Assembly (NCBI GenBank): GCA_947579665.1
Contig: OX388346.1
Coordinates: forward strand, 86,120,615 to 86,184,614
Length of the DNA stretch: 64,000 nt
Direction: 5' to 3'
DNA from: Sympetrum striolatum
Lineage: Eukaryota > Arthropoda > Insecta > Odonata > Libellulidae
Shown here: positions 21,305 through 34,681 of the stretch, piece after piece
How positions within the stretch are numbered: the first letter of the stretch is position 1
Layout of the letters: each line of letters begins with the position of its first letter
Made by a program: the position numbers and the translations under genes
The notes under the pieces: model-generated
Databases searched by the model: none
What the model was told of the DNA's origin: nothing
Seen by the model: the letters and a program-made list of their open reading frames with translations, nothing else

Positions 21305-22816
21305 AAAAGCTTTAGAAAATATAATTTACTATAACTTTTGGTTGAAACATATTTTTGTATCACTGATTGTTTAGGAGTTATTCATGAAATACTGATAAAC
21401 CGGAAGTTGCTGATTATGTACTTTGTGGGCGCTCTGGGCTCTATGGGCGGAAGACCAATTTCATCGTTTTTCATCGATCATGTTCCGTAAAACATTATTT
21501 ATAATGTTTTTGGCGTCAAAGATAATATATATATATATATCTATTATATATAGACGTTTCTCCGGATATACCTATATATATATACATAAGTTATATATAG
21601 GGGATCAAAATTCTAACCATGTTTCAGAAGTGCCAATGACTTGAAATTTTTACGACGTTATGGCCATGACGTGTAACCTCCAGGAAAAAGCCGACTTTGA
21701 ACCTCAGTGTCATGGGTTCGATTCCAGAAGGCCCCAAAGTCGCGATTTTCTCCATAAGGATACATGGCGGGGATTTTCGAAAATTTTTTTGAGGCACTTT
21801 CCGGAAAAGCAGAGAGTTGAAACTCGAGGGACCGCTAGATGCCGTGCATAGCCAACGAAAATCGGAAAGACATCTTCGAATATTGTCCTTGGTTCGATGC
21901 TAGGCCGGGGCAAAAATCGGCCGTTTAAAATGCATTGCGGCGATTTTGAAGATTTTTTTTGGATCCTTTCCCGATAACATTGATAAATGAAACTCGGCAC
22001 GTCGATAGATATTATGAATATATTTTATAATCAAATTTTACATATTAGCTTATGGTCCTTGGTTCGATCCCAGAGGGCCATTTGCACTTCTCAATGCATT
22101 TCTTACGGAGATAACGGAAACAAATTTTAGGTACTTCCCGGAATGCTATCGACTTCAAACTTTGCGTGATAGAGGAGCAAGTCCTTACAAATCAAACTGT
22201 GCATTCACAGCTTACAATGTTTCCTTGGTTCGACACCAGGTGTCTCTGAAATCAGAAGTTGATCCGATTTTTTGGAATTATTTTGAAATCTTTCCCAATA
22301 ATATAGAAACCTGAAATTCGGCATGTAGATAGAGATCATTAATAAATTTCAGAAACATGTTTTAGATTTCCATGATCGTCCTTGGTTCGAATCCAGAGAG
22401 CCATTTACATTCGTGAAAATTAGAACGTCTTTTGATGCAGTTGTACCCAATATTTCTGCTTGAGTTTTCACACATAGTTAGAGATGGTGAACCTCTATTG
22501 TGCTGCATAGTAAATTCACCAGTAAGACCCGGGTTCGATGCCAAACGATGAAATTGCTGCGAATTTTAAGAATATTTTCAATCCATTTTATTTTCTTTTT
22601 AGCACCGTCCCGATATAATGCCGATATGAAATTAGTGTTGTCGATCTGCTTGCAGTATGCAAGCAACATTTTACTCGTATATATATATATATATATATAT
22701 TAATCACTCATTCCCATGTTTAGATGGAATATAGAGTTCGAAATTACTGCGGTAGATAATTATTTACATCTTATATATATGGAGAAAGTCATGTGCTGGC
22801 CACATCAGATTTTTTC
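21305..22816 (+). mobile_element. Helentron-like composite repeat, copy 3, 3' half
   Basis: Resumes at AAAAGCTTTAGA with the third monomer (GTGGGCGCTCT at 21425). A TA tract, the third B-box array and the complete 3' end follow: TATATGGAGAAAGT (22776-22789), hairpin ATGTG/CACAT (22791-22805) and CAGATTTTTT. With 7581-8299 it forms the only full-length long copy, about 2.2 kb without the transposon. Confidence 0.82.
21660..22664 (+). repeat. B-box/T-arm-like tandem array 3 (six units)
   Basis: GGTTCGA cores are at 21715, 21891, 22071, 22227, 22384 and 22532, giving spacing 176, 180, 156, 157 and 148. The first four intervals match array 1 closely, so the arrays share one ancestral layout. Stems vary with pairing kept, for example CTTGG/CCAGG at 22227. 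Ends in GCTTGCAGTATGCAAGC (22648-22664). The minus strand yields spurious open frames with IEPRT-like motifs, a by-product of the GGTTCGA core. Confidence 0.82.
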
Positions 22817-24295
22817 TTTACGTAAATGATAAAGCCGAAGCTCACAGTTTGAAAAGACACAACTAAATTACACATAAGCATTTAGATGGGCACATTAAGT
22901 GAACAATTTCAGTTTATTGGAAAATATCCTGAAACATACTATTCGAAATATCCTTCTATGTCAGATAAATTTTCTCGATAATGAAAAGATTTTTACTGGC
23001 ATCCTTAATTACCAGCATTGTACTATTAACTTTCAATCTCCCCTTTTTATGGTGGAAATAACTAAGCTAAAGTTTCACAAAATAAGCTTAGTTAGGAGAA
23101 ATAGGCTGGTTTGCTTATTTATTTCCACTATAATGCAGATTAACCAAGTAACGGCTTCAACAATTAATTTCACTGTCTTTTTTACTTAGTATGTTATGGC
23201 TTAACTGTGGAAGTTAATCATCTAAATACGTTACTGCTGAAGTTATATTTTTAATTTGAAATAATTTAAAGCTCTTCCTTTATAGCAGCGCCATCTTTAA
23301 TTTTATTCTGCGTACTCTCACCTATAAAGAAAGACTCGCTGCTCTCAATTTCACTTCCTGTTCCAATCCGACCCAATTACCTCGGACATCTTAAAATTGA
23401 AGAGTCACTCCTAACTCAAATTAACTGGCCAACCGAGGAGCAAGATCAGTTAAGGAGTTGAAATTCAAGTATTGCGGCCTAAATTGTAATTTACAACCCT
23501 CTCCAATTTCACTTTTAGATGGCGTGAAGTTATTTAATTGCTTTCCGAACGGAGAAATTTCTGCGAACAAATTTAATGCAAATGCAATTTTCTCTCTTCC
23601 CTGTCATTGTGACTTCGTTTCTTGCAATTTATTGTCCTTTCTCATCATAAATAATGCAGATTATGAGAGTGCACATTGCATTATTTATACTATTTAAGGA
23701 CTCGGTACAATTTTGCAGCATTAGCAGAAACTTTCTCCACTTATTCTTATTTTACAATTCCTAATACAATTTTTAAATATCCTGAGAATAGAAATTTAAT
23801 TATAGAAGCTACTGGAGGATTAAATAATATAATTGTCAGATCAGTTTTTTGTTCATGTAGTAGTTATTGGTTAATGTTCAAGAATTAGTTGTTTTCTTAT
23901 ATTGACCATCCGTGTGGTATCTGCGAATGTATATTAAATCCGGCTCTTAATATACCAACGTTTGAGTACACATACTCTATTCCTTTTTCTCCATTTTATA
24001 TGATGCAACTTCAAATATATTGGATAGGCTTCTTCACACTATGTCCTGAATGAAGCAGGATTTTTTTCTATTGGAGAATTATGAGCAGTATATGTGTGAA
24101 TTAAGGTTAAAAAATAGTAGAAAATAAGACTGATATCTGAAACTAAGACTAAATAGTTGAAAATTTAAAGACTAATGCACCAGCTTAAACCAAAAAATAA
24201 ACTTTTTCACAAATATGCGTGAATTTATATGTTAAAGAAATTAAATATATTTGATGAAATCGTAGTTTCTTATTACTTAGATTATTATCACCACA
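22817..24295. other. Non-coding spacer between repeat copies
   Basis: No gene or repeat recognised. Short open frames lack domain features and splice context. Confidence 0.5.
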
Positions 24296-25320
24296 TTTTT
24301 ACTTTCTCCATATACGAAGTATAGAGAAAGTATTGTTTTCATGAAAAAATTCGACTTCGAGATTTCAACGGAAATACATGTTTTGGGGTCCCTAGAACAC
24401 GTTTTGACCATTTCCGGAATGATGTCTGTGTGTATGTGTGTGTGTGTGTGTGTGATAGTGGACGCTCTAACGTGAAAACTATTGGTCGTATCAACACCAA
24501 ACTTCATATATAGTACTGTGGTGTGTGCTGTCAGAGTTGATTAGTTTTTGGAGTAAATCGGTCAACCGGAAGTCGAGCTTTATTCATTAAAGCTCATTTC
24601 CGGTTTTCAAAATATCTCCATAAATATGATATATTCGTATATTGTATTACTTATAAAAGTTTTAGATAATGTATTTTACTATAACTTTTGTATTTAACAT
24701 ATTTTTGTATCACCGGTTGATTAGGAGTTATTAGTGAAATACTGATAAACCGGAAGAAGATGATTATGTACTTTGTGGGCGCTCTAACATAAAAACTATT
24801 TGTCGGATCAACATTTAATTTCATATATAGTACTTTTATTACAGTCGTTAGAGTTGATTAGTTTTTGGAGTAAATCGGTCAACCGGAAGTTGAGCTTCAT
24901 TCTTCAAAGCTCATTTCCGGTTTTCTAAATATCTCCATAAATATGATATTTAGGTAAATACTATTATTTATAAATGTTTTAGAAAATATAATTTACTATA
25001 ACTTTTGTATGAAACATATTTTTATATCACTGATTGTTTAGGAGTTATTTATGAAATACTGATAAACCGAAAGTTGCTGATTATGTTCTTTGTGGGCGCT
25101 CTGGGCTCTATGGGCGAAGGGCCAAATTCATCGTTTTTTTATCGAGTATGTCCCGAAAAACATTATTTATAACGTTTGTGACGTAAAAGATAATAATATA
25201 TAGATTAATCACTCATCTTTCAAGTTTAGATGGAATATAGAGTTCGACATTACTGTCGTAGATTAATATTTAAATCTTATATATGGAGAAAGTCATGTGC
25301 TGGCCACATCAGATTTTTTA
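24296..25320 (+). mobile_element. Helentron-like composite repeat, copy 4 (short, complete)
   Basis: About 1.02 kb with both ends: ACTTTCTCCATATA at 24301, a short GT tract, three monomers (markers at 24458, 24775 and 25092), then TATATGGAGAAAGT (25280-25293), the ATGTG/CACAT hairpin (25295-25309) and CAGATTTTTT. It lacks the TA tract and the B-box array, so the array is optional cargo. Both junctions lie in T-runs. Confidence 0.85.
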
Positions 25321-26340
25321 CCATTAATATCAAGATAATAAAAATTTACACTTAATCATTCAGTATTTCGTTCAGCTCTTTATCTTTTAGTACACTGATG
25401 TGAATAAGTCATGGAACCAGTTATAACATGAGCATCGCTAGAAGTCCCAGCACCCCATTTCTCACGCCGTCAGTACCATTGGTTCGCGATCTCCCAACGG
25501 AAACAAAATCAACACATTTATTCCCACTACCGGAGGAAATCGATCTGTTTGGATCGGCAATAAGATAACACCTTAACTAATCCTCGGACACCAGTACCAC
25601 GCCACCTGACCGCAACAAGTCACAAGATGCCTACGTCACGCGTGGACGGAGAGGCACCCATTAAATCGGAGATAATGGAGTAGAAGCTACAAAGCTCACA
25701 ATTCGGGCTACTCGATCGGCTTCTGTTCCCGGAGGCAATTTCGCCGACGGCAGAAAAGTGTCGGTGAGGCGACTGTGGCGTCCTTGCCAAGGAAGTGTAT
25801 GTGTCGGCCTTGGGAAGGGAACTCTCGGTGGGTGGGAGGCCATCAAGGGCGTATCCTCCCCCACGCTCTGTCCCCTCGATCGTTGAAGTCTCCCGCCATC
25901 GTCTTCCTGCCGCCGAATCGCCGTGGGCAAATTCCCGGCGGCGATCTCTTTAACAGCCTGGAAAGATCGTCTTAACAGCATCGGTAAGGGGAAGGTATGC
26001 CACTGGAAGAAGCGGGGGAGATTGGGCCGAAGTGTATGATGGGAAATGTGGTGGAGAAAGTGCGTGAGAAGCAAGTGATTGTACCCTTAAGGCGTTGTTC
26101 CGGAAAATGACGATATCCACCAATTGAGAGATAAGCGGAACTTGCATCGGAGCGGTTTTGCTGATTGTGAAACTGTGGAAAAGTTGTCATTGGCACTTCT
26201 CCAAGTTTTGTGTTTGCGGTGCTGTTGTCGGACGTTTCAAGGGAAAATGAACTTTCTGCGATTCCAGCTCGAGAGGTGTTATTCTGTAAAATTGGATAAA
26301 CTTCATTAAATATTCGTATATACGGAGTAATAAAAAATGA
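25321..26340. other. GC-richer unique region
   Basis: From about 25430 the GC content rises and CpG is frequent. Open frames up to 137 codons occur on both strands and overlap, which fits base composition rather than a gene. No domain recognised. Could be a promoter-proximal, exonic or conserved regulatory island. Confidence 0.35.
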
Positions 26341-29300
26341 GAGCAAATATACTTACGTACATACTAAGTGAAATAGCTTTTCTTAAAATGAGGTCTACAA
26401 TAGCGTGAAAATAAACTCAATGCCTACATAAACATTAATAACACTCAATTCTTTCAGAATTCGTAAAAATAAAGTATTATCACTGTTTTGGCAAAAATTA
26501 GGGTTTTGGGAAATGCGTGCAGTCCAGCTATTGAAAAATAGAAATTTTTATTCAAAAGAAGTTGCCTCTAATATTTTCTACGTTTTGTTGCTAGAATATT
26601 AACGGTGGTGCATAATTTATTGACCTAAGCTTAATTTCTAAGGAAGAGAAGTTTCAGCTCACCACTCCACTATGCAATTCCTGAATATGCAAAATCAGTG
26701 AAGTATTTGTGAAAATTAAAAATAAAGGCTTGAAATTCTTTTTAAATAGTGCAGTAATGATAGTGGGCGCACTACAAATTAGTTGAACTGCACTTTGAAA
26801 AGAATTTGGTGTTAGCTCAGATGCCCAGTTTAGAAGGAAACCATAGTCACGAGCTTCACATAACCGGAGATCCTATCTATAAATTGTCTGTTGGGCAGTT
26901 GATTCTAACGTGATATAACATGTAGATATGTCTCTCTCAGGGTGATATTGAAAATTAAGAGTAAATTTAAACAACGGAAATGAGGATTAGGAAGGTAACT
27001 AAATATCTCGTTTCCTTTTGTCTTTGTGCATAACTTATTTAATGTTGCAATGTATTGGGTATGGCATACCTCTTATGAGTTAATGTTCTCTATCTTTTAC
27101 CTCTGAAAGGTTTATATACTTTATTTTAACTAAATTTCATGTCTATTATTTGCCTCAACACTATCAATTTTAATTTGTCTCATCAATAAAAAGAGTTTGA
27201 AATTCTTCAAATCCTTCGTTAGCTTATCTTTTCTTGGCTCTATTTCATTGTTCTTTCCTTGTTGTCTCTATTTGCAGAGTGCTGACACTTTTGTACAGGA
27301 CTCAAGCCCCTCTTGCCTCCAAAATATCTCTCCGAAATTACTTTCGTTTGTTTTCAATTGTTGTAGATATAATGAACCGTTCCCATAACAATGCTACGGT
27401 AGATGATAGAATGGCATTCCGTGAATTAAAACTCTAATGGAACTATTCTCTGAACAGAAACTCTGCAATTACCGATCATACCGCACTACAGATGGAAGTT
27501 CCCCGGGTATCCGTAGTGAAAGAAACCTATAAATGTAGTAAATAGAGGAATGCGGACGTAAGGAAGAATCCCGACGGATAAAATATTACGGGAATGGGAA
27601 ATGATGGAGGGAGCCAAGAAATATTTGGATGATGAAGATGCATCGAGAAAAAAATTTTGAGGAGAGAAAAATGTGACAGAAGATATGAAGAGAGAGACAT
27701 CGGGAAGATTTGAGAACGCCTAAGGAATTGAAAAATAGAGATGTTCCCCTTCCCGCCAACAATCGCAACCGGAATTCAATAATTTATATAACTCGACCAA
27801 AGCGAGGTTCAAATCACGCCGCAGAGGCATCCTCCTCTGATTTCCTTCCTGCTCCATTTGATGGTGACGTAACGGTTGATGTATGGAACTATTTTAAGGG
27901 GAGAGCTCTCTAATCGAATGCCCTAAAGTGTTTCACAACCGTGGATGCTGTCTGAGACGTATTTCTCACGTCTTTCCATAACAACCGAATATTTCATTTT
28001 CTTTCTCGCGCTCTCTTATTTCGATCCAGAAAGAATTTTCGATCAGCCCTTCGGATTAAGGATATCATTTTATAGTGTTGGATGTAATGAGAGTGGTTTG
28101 CCCTTGATTCGGAAAAGTCCTTCCTCCCGCAAGAGATGTGGAACGCATTACATCATCCACCACCGGTAGACACACCTAATAATTTTAGGAATATTTTGAT
28201 GAAGGACAAAATATTCGCTAATATTGGTCATAAATAATCAAAAAAATTATATAAAATATTACAGGATGCATATAGAAGGTTTCGGAAAATTTGTCATCGT
28301 GAAATCCACGCAGTTTTGAAAATTTTTATTGTCTAGGTATACATTTTCTTCGATTTATAATATGAGATACTCCATCCCCGTCGTAAAAATTTTCACCGAT
28401 AAATCTCGATTCCAGAAAAAAGGAAGTAGCATAAATTGAATTTATCGAAATTTCTGATTTCACATTATTTTTGTCCAAGGTATCCATCACGGACTTGCTC
28501 AAATTTTGTGCTTTCAATTTAAAAATGGTTGTCATTAATGTAAATTTAAAAATAGTTCTATAGTTCATTTAATTTCATATAGATATGAGGATTCTTCTCC
28601 AATTCATAACCGATCAAATTTACTTCCTCAATCGCAACTTTGGATACACTCCCAATTTGAGTCTCGCCAAAATCATTTTTATTTTAAAATGAAAAGTACT
28701 TTCATTCCTACCAAAAATTAAATATTAAAATAAAGTAAAAAATAGTAAATTCATTTCATGAAAGACTACTTTACACATAGCTTTTGATCGATAATAAAAC
28801 GTGATGCAGCTAAGACTGTATCATTCGATATGATTTAAACTAACTAAACTGTCTTTCGTTGAGAAAAACGATAAATTTGATAGAAGAAGAGTAAAAAACT
28901 ATTACACAGCCATTCAAATACGGAAAGTTGTGGTAGCGATGAATTATGTTTTTTACTCGTATTCCCCTGATCTACCGACCTAAGAAAATGACGAATAAGG
29001 GGTATTCCTATAATTAAAAATTGATTTGCAGTTAAAAGGCAAATATACAACGAGACCTGTACAAAGAAAATGACATCGATGATAGAAATGGTGGATTGAC
29101 ACATTTCAATATAGCTACGCCTCTATTTACGCTGAACTGTCGAATCTTGCTAATAGCTTAGTGTAGTGTAGCATAGTGTAGCTTTTCCAAAAGTGGCTAT
29201 GTGTACTTCTGAAAAATAAGTTCAATTCCATTGGTAACGGTATTTGTATTGGATTAATCAAAAGCAAGTTCTATCAACATTGACTTTTCTACGATATTTC

Positions 29301-29531
29301 ACCCTCTTTCTTCTCACCTATGTTTTCCATGAAAAAATAACTTCACTTACATTCATTAAGTTAATGACCTCAATATGTGCACAGAGCTAAGAAAACGATA
29401 CCACTAAGAGTTGGGACCATCGGAACTTCATTTTTCAACAGAAAACCCGAAATAGCAGTTATAGAAAAATATTGAAGGCTGAAAAGTCGTAGAGATATAA
29501 GGAAATTTATGGAATGGGGGTTTGCACTCAC
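26341..29531. other. Non-coding AT-rich stretch
   Basis: No gene or dispersed repeat recognised, including the open frames around 27.2-27.9 kb. Confidence 0.5.
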
Positions 29532-29610
29532 CGATATTAGCTAATTGCTTAGGACTTCCGAGGTCCTTAGTTAGTCCTTGCTCGTCCTCGTGGGCAGAAA
29601 TCTCCTCCAT
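29532..29610 (-). CDS. Candidate first coding exon of an unidentified gene
   Basis: The minus strand has ATG at 29610 in good context (GACAATGG), then 26 codons starting MEEISAHEDEQG and ending QLANI plus one base. A consensus splice donor GTGAGT follows, its GT being the complement of 29531-29530. The upstream minus-strand sequence is GC-richer, as a 5' UTR or promoter might be. The peptide is acidic and polar and I do not recognise it. No partner exon could be linked, so this may be coincidence; its value is that it is the best host-exon candidate in the window. Confidence 0.3.
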
Positions 29611-32600
29611 TGTCTCCTGTCACTCCGTTATAGTCGCTGCCAATAGCCCTACAGTCACACTAATCGTCAGTCAGTGACAAAACCCGCCTATTCATTGATT
29701 TACACTCCCAAAACCCAGTCGATCGGTCGGTGGGGGCCAAAAATACTAAGAAATTCCATGCCTAAAATTGTGAATTAGTGAGGGCACTGGACTGCACTTC
29801 CCCCTCGACACAAGTAAGGGTTTTAATGACAAGCAATTTGAATTAGTGCGGACATTACTCTTATGGCAATTTCTTCGTCAACTCAATTCACCCCTTCCCA
29901 AGTACCTAAGTCAAATCGGTGAGATTCCTCATGGGACCATTGTAAGGGGCACCCATGTCAAGCTACTGTCAGTGAGGACATTATTTTTTTCGTCAACGTT
30001 GGACCGTCATTGAACCTGCAAATAAAATTCAAAATTTCAGATAAAGTGCAATGTTTGGCGCCAACTTTGAGCCAGGATAGAGTATAGAAAATAAAATTCA
30101 ATCATTTTTATCCTTCATTAATAGTTATTGCTATTAAAGTTCTCCAAGTTTTTTATTAATTAATCGTTTTTTCATCTACCCATCGAACGTCAATTGGGAA
30201 ATGGAAATTGGTAAATAACAGTGTAATGACGTTATCGGAACCCAGGGACGTGTTTTCTATACGTCCAATGCATACTTAAAAAGTATAAGAATACCTTATA
30301 TTTCGTCAACATACCGTGTTATAGTTTCCCATCTCACTTGAAAGTGCTTCAATTAATATGCTAAAGTATATCATAATGTGTTCCATACGAAAGAATGTTA
30401 AACGACAAACTTCCAACCCAGTGGCATTTAGAGCTATATTTTCTCACGAAATGTAATGTAAACGACACATAAAACGATACGTAGAATTGACTTATAGTCA
30501 ACCACTAAATATAAGACGATACAAATAGTTAGTTTTTTATACTCAAGTCAGAAGACAATATGATGAAAGAGTGCAACTTATCAAATTCTCGTAAACATTC
30601 ATTTAACACTTAGAAATCTAAAGTGAAATTCATACTAAAAACCTTTCATTTCACAAAAACACTCGTAAAGTTTGCAAAGCTTAGCTGATACAGAGCCTTA
30701 AATAAAATTTTCAAAATATTCTTAAATGGTCGTATGTTTGTTCTTGTAATTCGTCCCGGCCAATTTTTGGTGACTGCAAATGCTAAAATTCCATAAAATG
30801 TCATATTCTTTGTATGGTCTACTATTTATTCTTAACTTTTATTTTAAGTGGGCATACATTCTCATTGTATTCTTAAAGGAAAATAAATATTCTCCGATTC
30901 AACAACTACCTTGATCGTCAGGGAGATGAGTTGTTTATAACCTCAAAACTTTTAAAAAAATCTCTGATTCGTCAACATTTTCGCAAATTCGAATCGAAAA
31001 AGATCGAATTTCACATTTTCATGGTGTTATATTATTTTGGAGACATAGCTTAAGATTGAAGTTTCTCTAAAGAAAAGATTTGTGAGCCTTAGATGCAGTT
31101 TTCATATTCACCGATACCGCGAAATTGAGCTCTTCATTTTTGTATCCCTTAATATTTTTTTCGGTCATATTGCAAATGAAATCGAAGAAACGTAGATAAT
31201 AATAAGCTAATAGCGTATACAAAGGCTTCAAGAATCACGTAAAATGTGTATATGTGTAGAGAAACACTAACGGACAAATGAGAAAAAGTGGATAGCAAAG
31301 AGTGATGTAGGATTATGAAGAATGCCCTAAAGTTACTAAGCGTTACTAATTCCTGCTGAGTATTCTTCGAGGGATGACAACTAAAAGCTGGATTAAGGTT
31401 CATTAAGAGAAAACACTTTTTTATGGATTTTTAGAGAAAATTTTTCGTCGCGTGAGGTATATCAACAGGTGGGACAATATATATATATGTAACATGGTCA
31501 TTCGTGTGTGAATTGAGAAAAAATTAAGATCAATAAAATCTAGCCTCTTCCATCTGAGCAATAATCAACATAAATATATTCCAAGGAACGAATCACATAA
31601 CTCATAAACATAATTAAGAAAACTTAGAATAATTCGTGGATACCAGGACCATAGAAAAGAGTCTATAGGAATGAAATTCCCGTAAAAAAAGTTATGAAAA
31701 ACCGTCAGGAGTCTACCGTTGCGCTTACCTTGAAATGTCAAAACGAACCTCTTCTGTTAAATATGCAAACACTTTTCATGATGTCAGTTAAGCACATTGA
31801 TGATTTTTCAGGAAATATAGATACATGGATGTTGGAAAGAATATTTTAAATAAAACATATATTATTGTTATACTATATAGCAGGTTATAGATGCCAGAAA
31901 ACGCAATCTTTCTAAGCAATTTCCAATAACAATTTTCTATTTAACGAGTTTGGTCTCAAGGTCAAAATAAATTTTATTGCACTATGCATGAGTATGTAGA
32001 AGTGCATGGATAAGGTCATAACAGTTAGGAACACATAGATCCATTCGTTTCGTAAATCTATTTGCTCCTGTAAACAAGAGATATAGCACTTCTGAATCGC
32101 AGTTTTTTAAAGTAAACACGAGGGCCTTGCAACCTCAGCGGTCCACCTTGAGGCCAAAAGAAAAGTAATGTTCTGAAACAAACGCTCCGAGATTTGAGAG
32201 AAAATCCGAATGTGAAGCGTGGAAAAAATCGGGGATGGTCGATTCGAGATGGTAGGCAGGTGTCTACACGCATGGACAAAAGCGGAATGAAAGCGTAAAT
32301 GCGTGGTGTTGAGTGGCACAGCGTATCGGGCGCGTAATTCCCCTGAGAAGCGAGTAAAAAGCGATCGAGAAAAGGTGAATTGAAGGTACGTGACATATAC
32401 GGCTGCACTCACTCCCGGATGCGATCAGACCTATTTCTGAACAATCGCAGTACTCGACTGAATGACTATAAGACTGAATGCAAACTCATTGTCAGTCCCA
32501 TAACTCGACGTTGACAGATGAGATCGAATCTCATTTCTCGACTGATTAGCTCAATTCGTTGAAAGTAAGTTGGCCTTATTTGATAAATGGAATTTCACAT

Positions 32601-33501
32601 TAGTTAAACATCATCTTTGTCTCTTGAGTGCTGCAGTGCTGTACTCGAAATACTCCGTAAGTGAAACTATTAAATTTATTGTATGCAATCAAAATGTTTT
32701 GCTTTATACCTCGAAGATTTCTTTACGGATTATAATTTGAATTTTGGGATAAGAAATCATGTCATCTTCTATATATTACATCGGTGGAATTAAAGTATCA
32801 ACTTTGATAATTAGATATGTTTCTTCATGGTGGTTATCACGGTCGATGAGGAAGGAATAACGGAGGTAAGAAGCTTAAAATTACGAACGTACTTCTCTTC
32901 CAATAAGTTAAACAGCAAAAGAAATCTAAACAGAACTAACTCGGGTACGATCAGCTACAAATCATAAATATTTCTCTCTTTCATCGTATGTGCCTAGCAT
33001 TTTCACAAAGCTTGGCGAAACATTTTCTACTTTACTAACTATAAATGTTAGTTTTTAACACTTCAGCTAAATTTAAGTGAAACTAGATTAAATTTTAGTG
33101 AAACTGGATTACATTTAAATAAAATATAAATAGTTTTTCGGTTGAGGTGTTACGAGAAAAAAGAAACTCATACTTTTAAAGCAATTCCTATTTTTCGAAA
33201 AGGCGATACTCTTTGACGGAATTGTTCGTATAAAGCTGGAAAGGAAAATTGCTTCCACTTAGTGAGGGAGTTTCCAACAAAGAGAAAGAAACTGATGGAA
33301 CTTCGTCATACTCTTTGACCTTCGGAAGTTGTAGCTAAATCTCAGCGGGAAAATTATTGACGTATAAAATTCTATTATTCGGATTTCTATATTTTTCTAT
33401 ATTTGATTGCTATTTGGTATAACTTATCATTCTTGCATTAAAAGCACCGAAATACCCGTATATCCAAAAATATTGATATAGCTATTGTACAAATAAGGAA
33501 A
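29611..33501. other. Non-coding AT-rich stretch
   Basis: Nothing supported. A GC-richer patch at 32.1-32.4 kb carries overlapping minus-strand open frames (up to 116 codons) in two phases without recognisable domains. A short TA tract is at about 31480. Confidence 0.5.
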
Positions 33502-33570
33502 GGGTAAAGGTGACTTTGCACATAAGGGCGTGCACCCAGGAAAATTCCCATTTTTTCCTTGGGAATAGCG
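33502..33570 (+). repeat. Small repeat related to 9634-9684 and 9847-9875
   Basis: GTAAAGGTGACTTTGCAC, GGGCGTGCACC and CCTTGGGAATAGC are shared in order with the flanks of the 71-base palindrome at 9.7 kb. Here only CCATTTTTT separates the halves. It contains a GCAC/GTGC hairpin. Confidence 0.7.
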
Positions 33571-34672
33571 ATTGTAATTTTTGGCATGTTATGGACATGA
33601 CAGTTGTGATAGTTGTCAGGAATACTGAACTTAAATGTAGAGGGGCTAAAGGTAATAATTATAATGTTCTCTCACATAATGAATTATGAAAGATCAGGTT
33701 TAATAAAATCGCGAGGCGGCTCTTTTAGGATGATTGATCAATCGTGTTCCATCGCACTGAAACACAGAGTCTATTCCCAGAAACACGTAACCTTTAACTA
33801 TAATAAATTTCCTAATAATTCCCATTTATTCTTTTAACTAAGTAGTAAATTATAATAATGGAGTAAAAGGAATTCCTTACTTCATTCTTAAAATGACGCT
33901 GTCCTGAATTATACCGGAATACGTGGAAATCGTGCCATCTTGACAGTCTATAGACTTTCATTCTGATTATCGAACAAATGAACTTCACATACTAATTATT
34001 GACAACGCAAGTTAAAGAAAACCTTTATGCTGTTCAAAAATCCGCTGAAGACTTATTTATGTGGTCGATTTATACCGCGGGTATTTATAAGTGAACAAGC
34101 TAACACTAATTTTTTTAGTATTACTTCATGACATTATGACTTTATATGACAATAGGGCTTGTCTCCTCACTTATGAAGCCTTAATAAATATTTTTTCAAC
34201 TAGAAACGCTTCATGCGTGTAGATTTCTGTCAACGAAATTGAGGTTCTCCATGATATGAAATATAATGACAGATATAACATGAGTCGGGGGCATATGCAG
34301 AATATTAATAAGTAGAAGCTATATATTCTTCATTAATTATTTTACAAAATCAAGAACGAAGTTAGTTAATTATTTTCGTAGAATATTTGGGAGAGGAAAG
34401 TGCTAAGGTATAATATAAAACATGGCGGAGGTTCTGGGACCCATTTAATTTAATTTAAAAATTTTAATGAAATGGAAGACTTCTCTCTCGGATTCTATTT
34501 CTCAAAAAATCTTCTACTTTGGGTATTACAACATACTCCACCCATTCATACTCACGCTGGTATAGAGATAAGTTTAGGATACTACCAAGGAAACAACGAA
34601 AAACTAACAGCTTCTATTCAAGGAATAACAAATTAAATTAGGTTTTTATGCAAATATCTAGTAAATAATCTA
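33571..34672. other. Non-coding AT-rich stretch
   Basis: No gene or repeat recognised. Confidence 0.5.
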
Positions 34673-34681
34673 TTGTAAAAC

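Noticed and set aside
25661..26074. 137-codon minus-strand open frame
   Set aside because: Lies in a GC-rich island with overlapping frames on the other strand; no domain, signal peptide or splice pattern.
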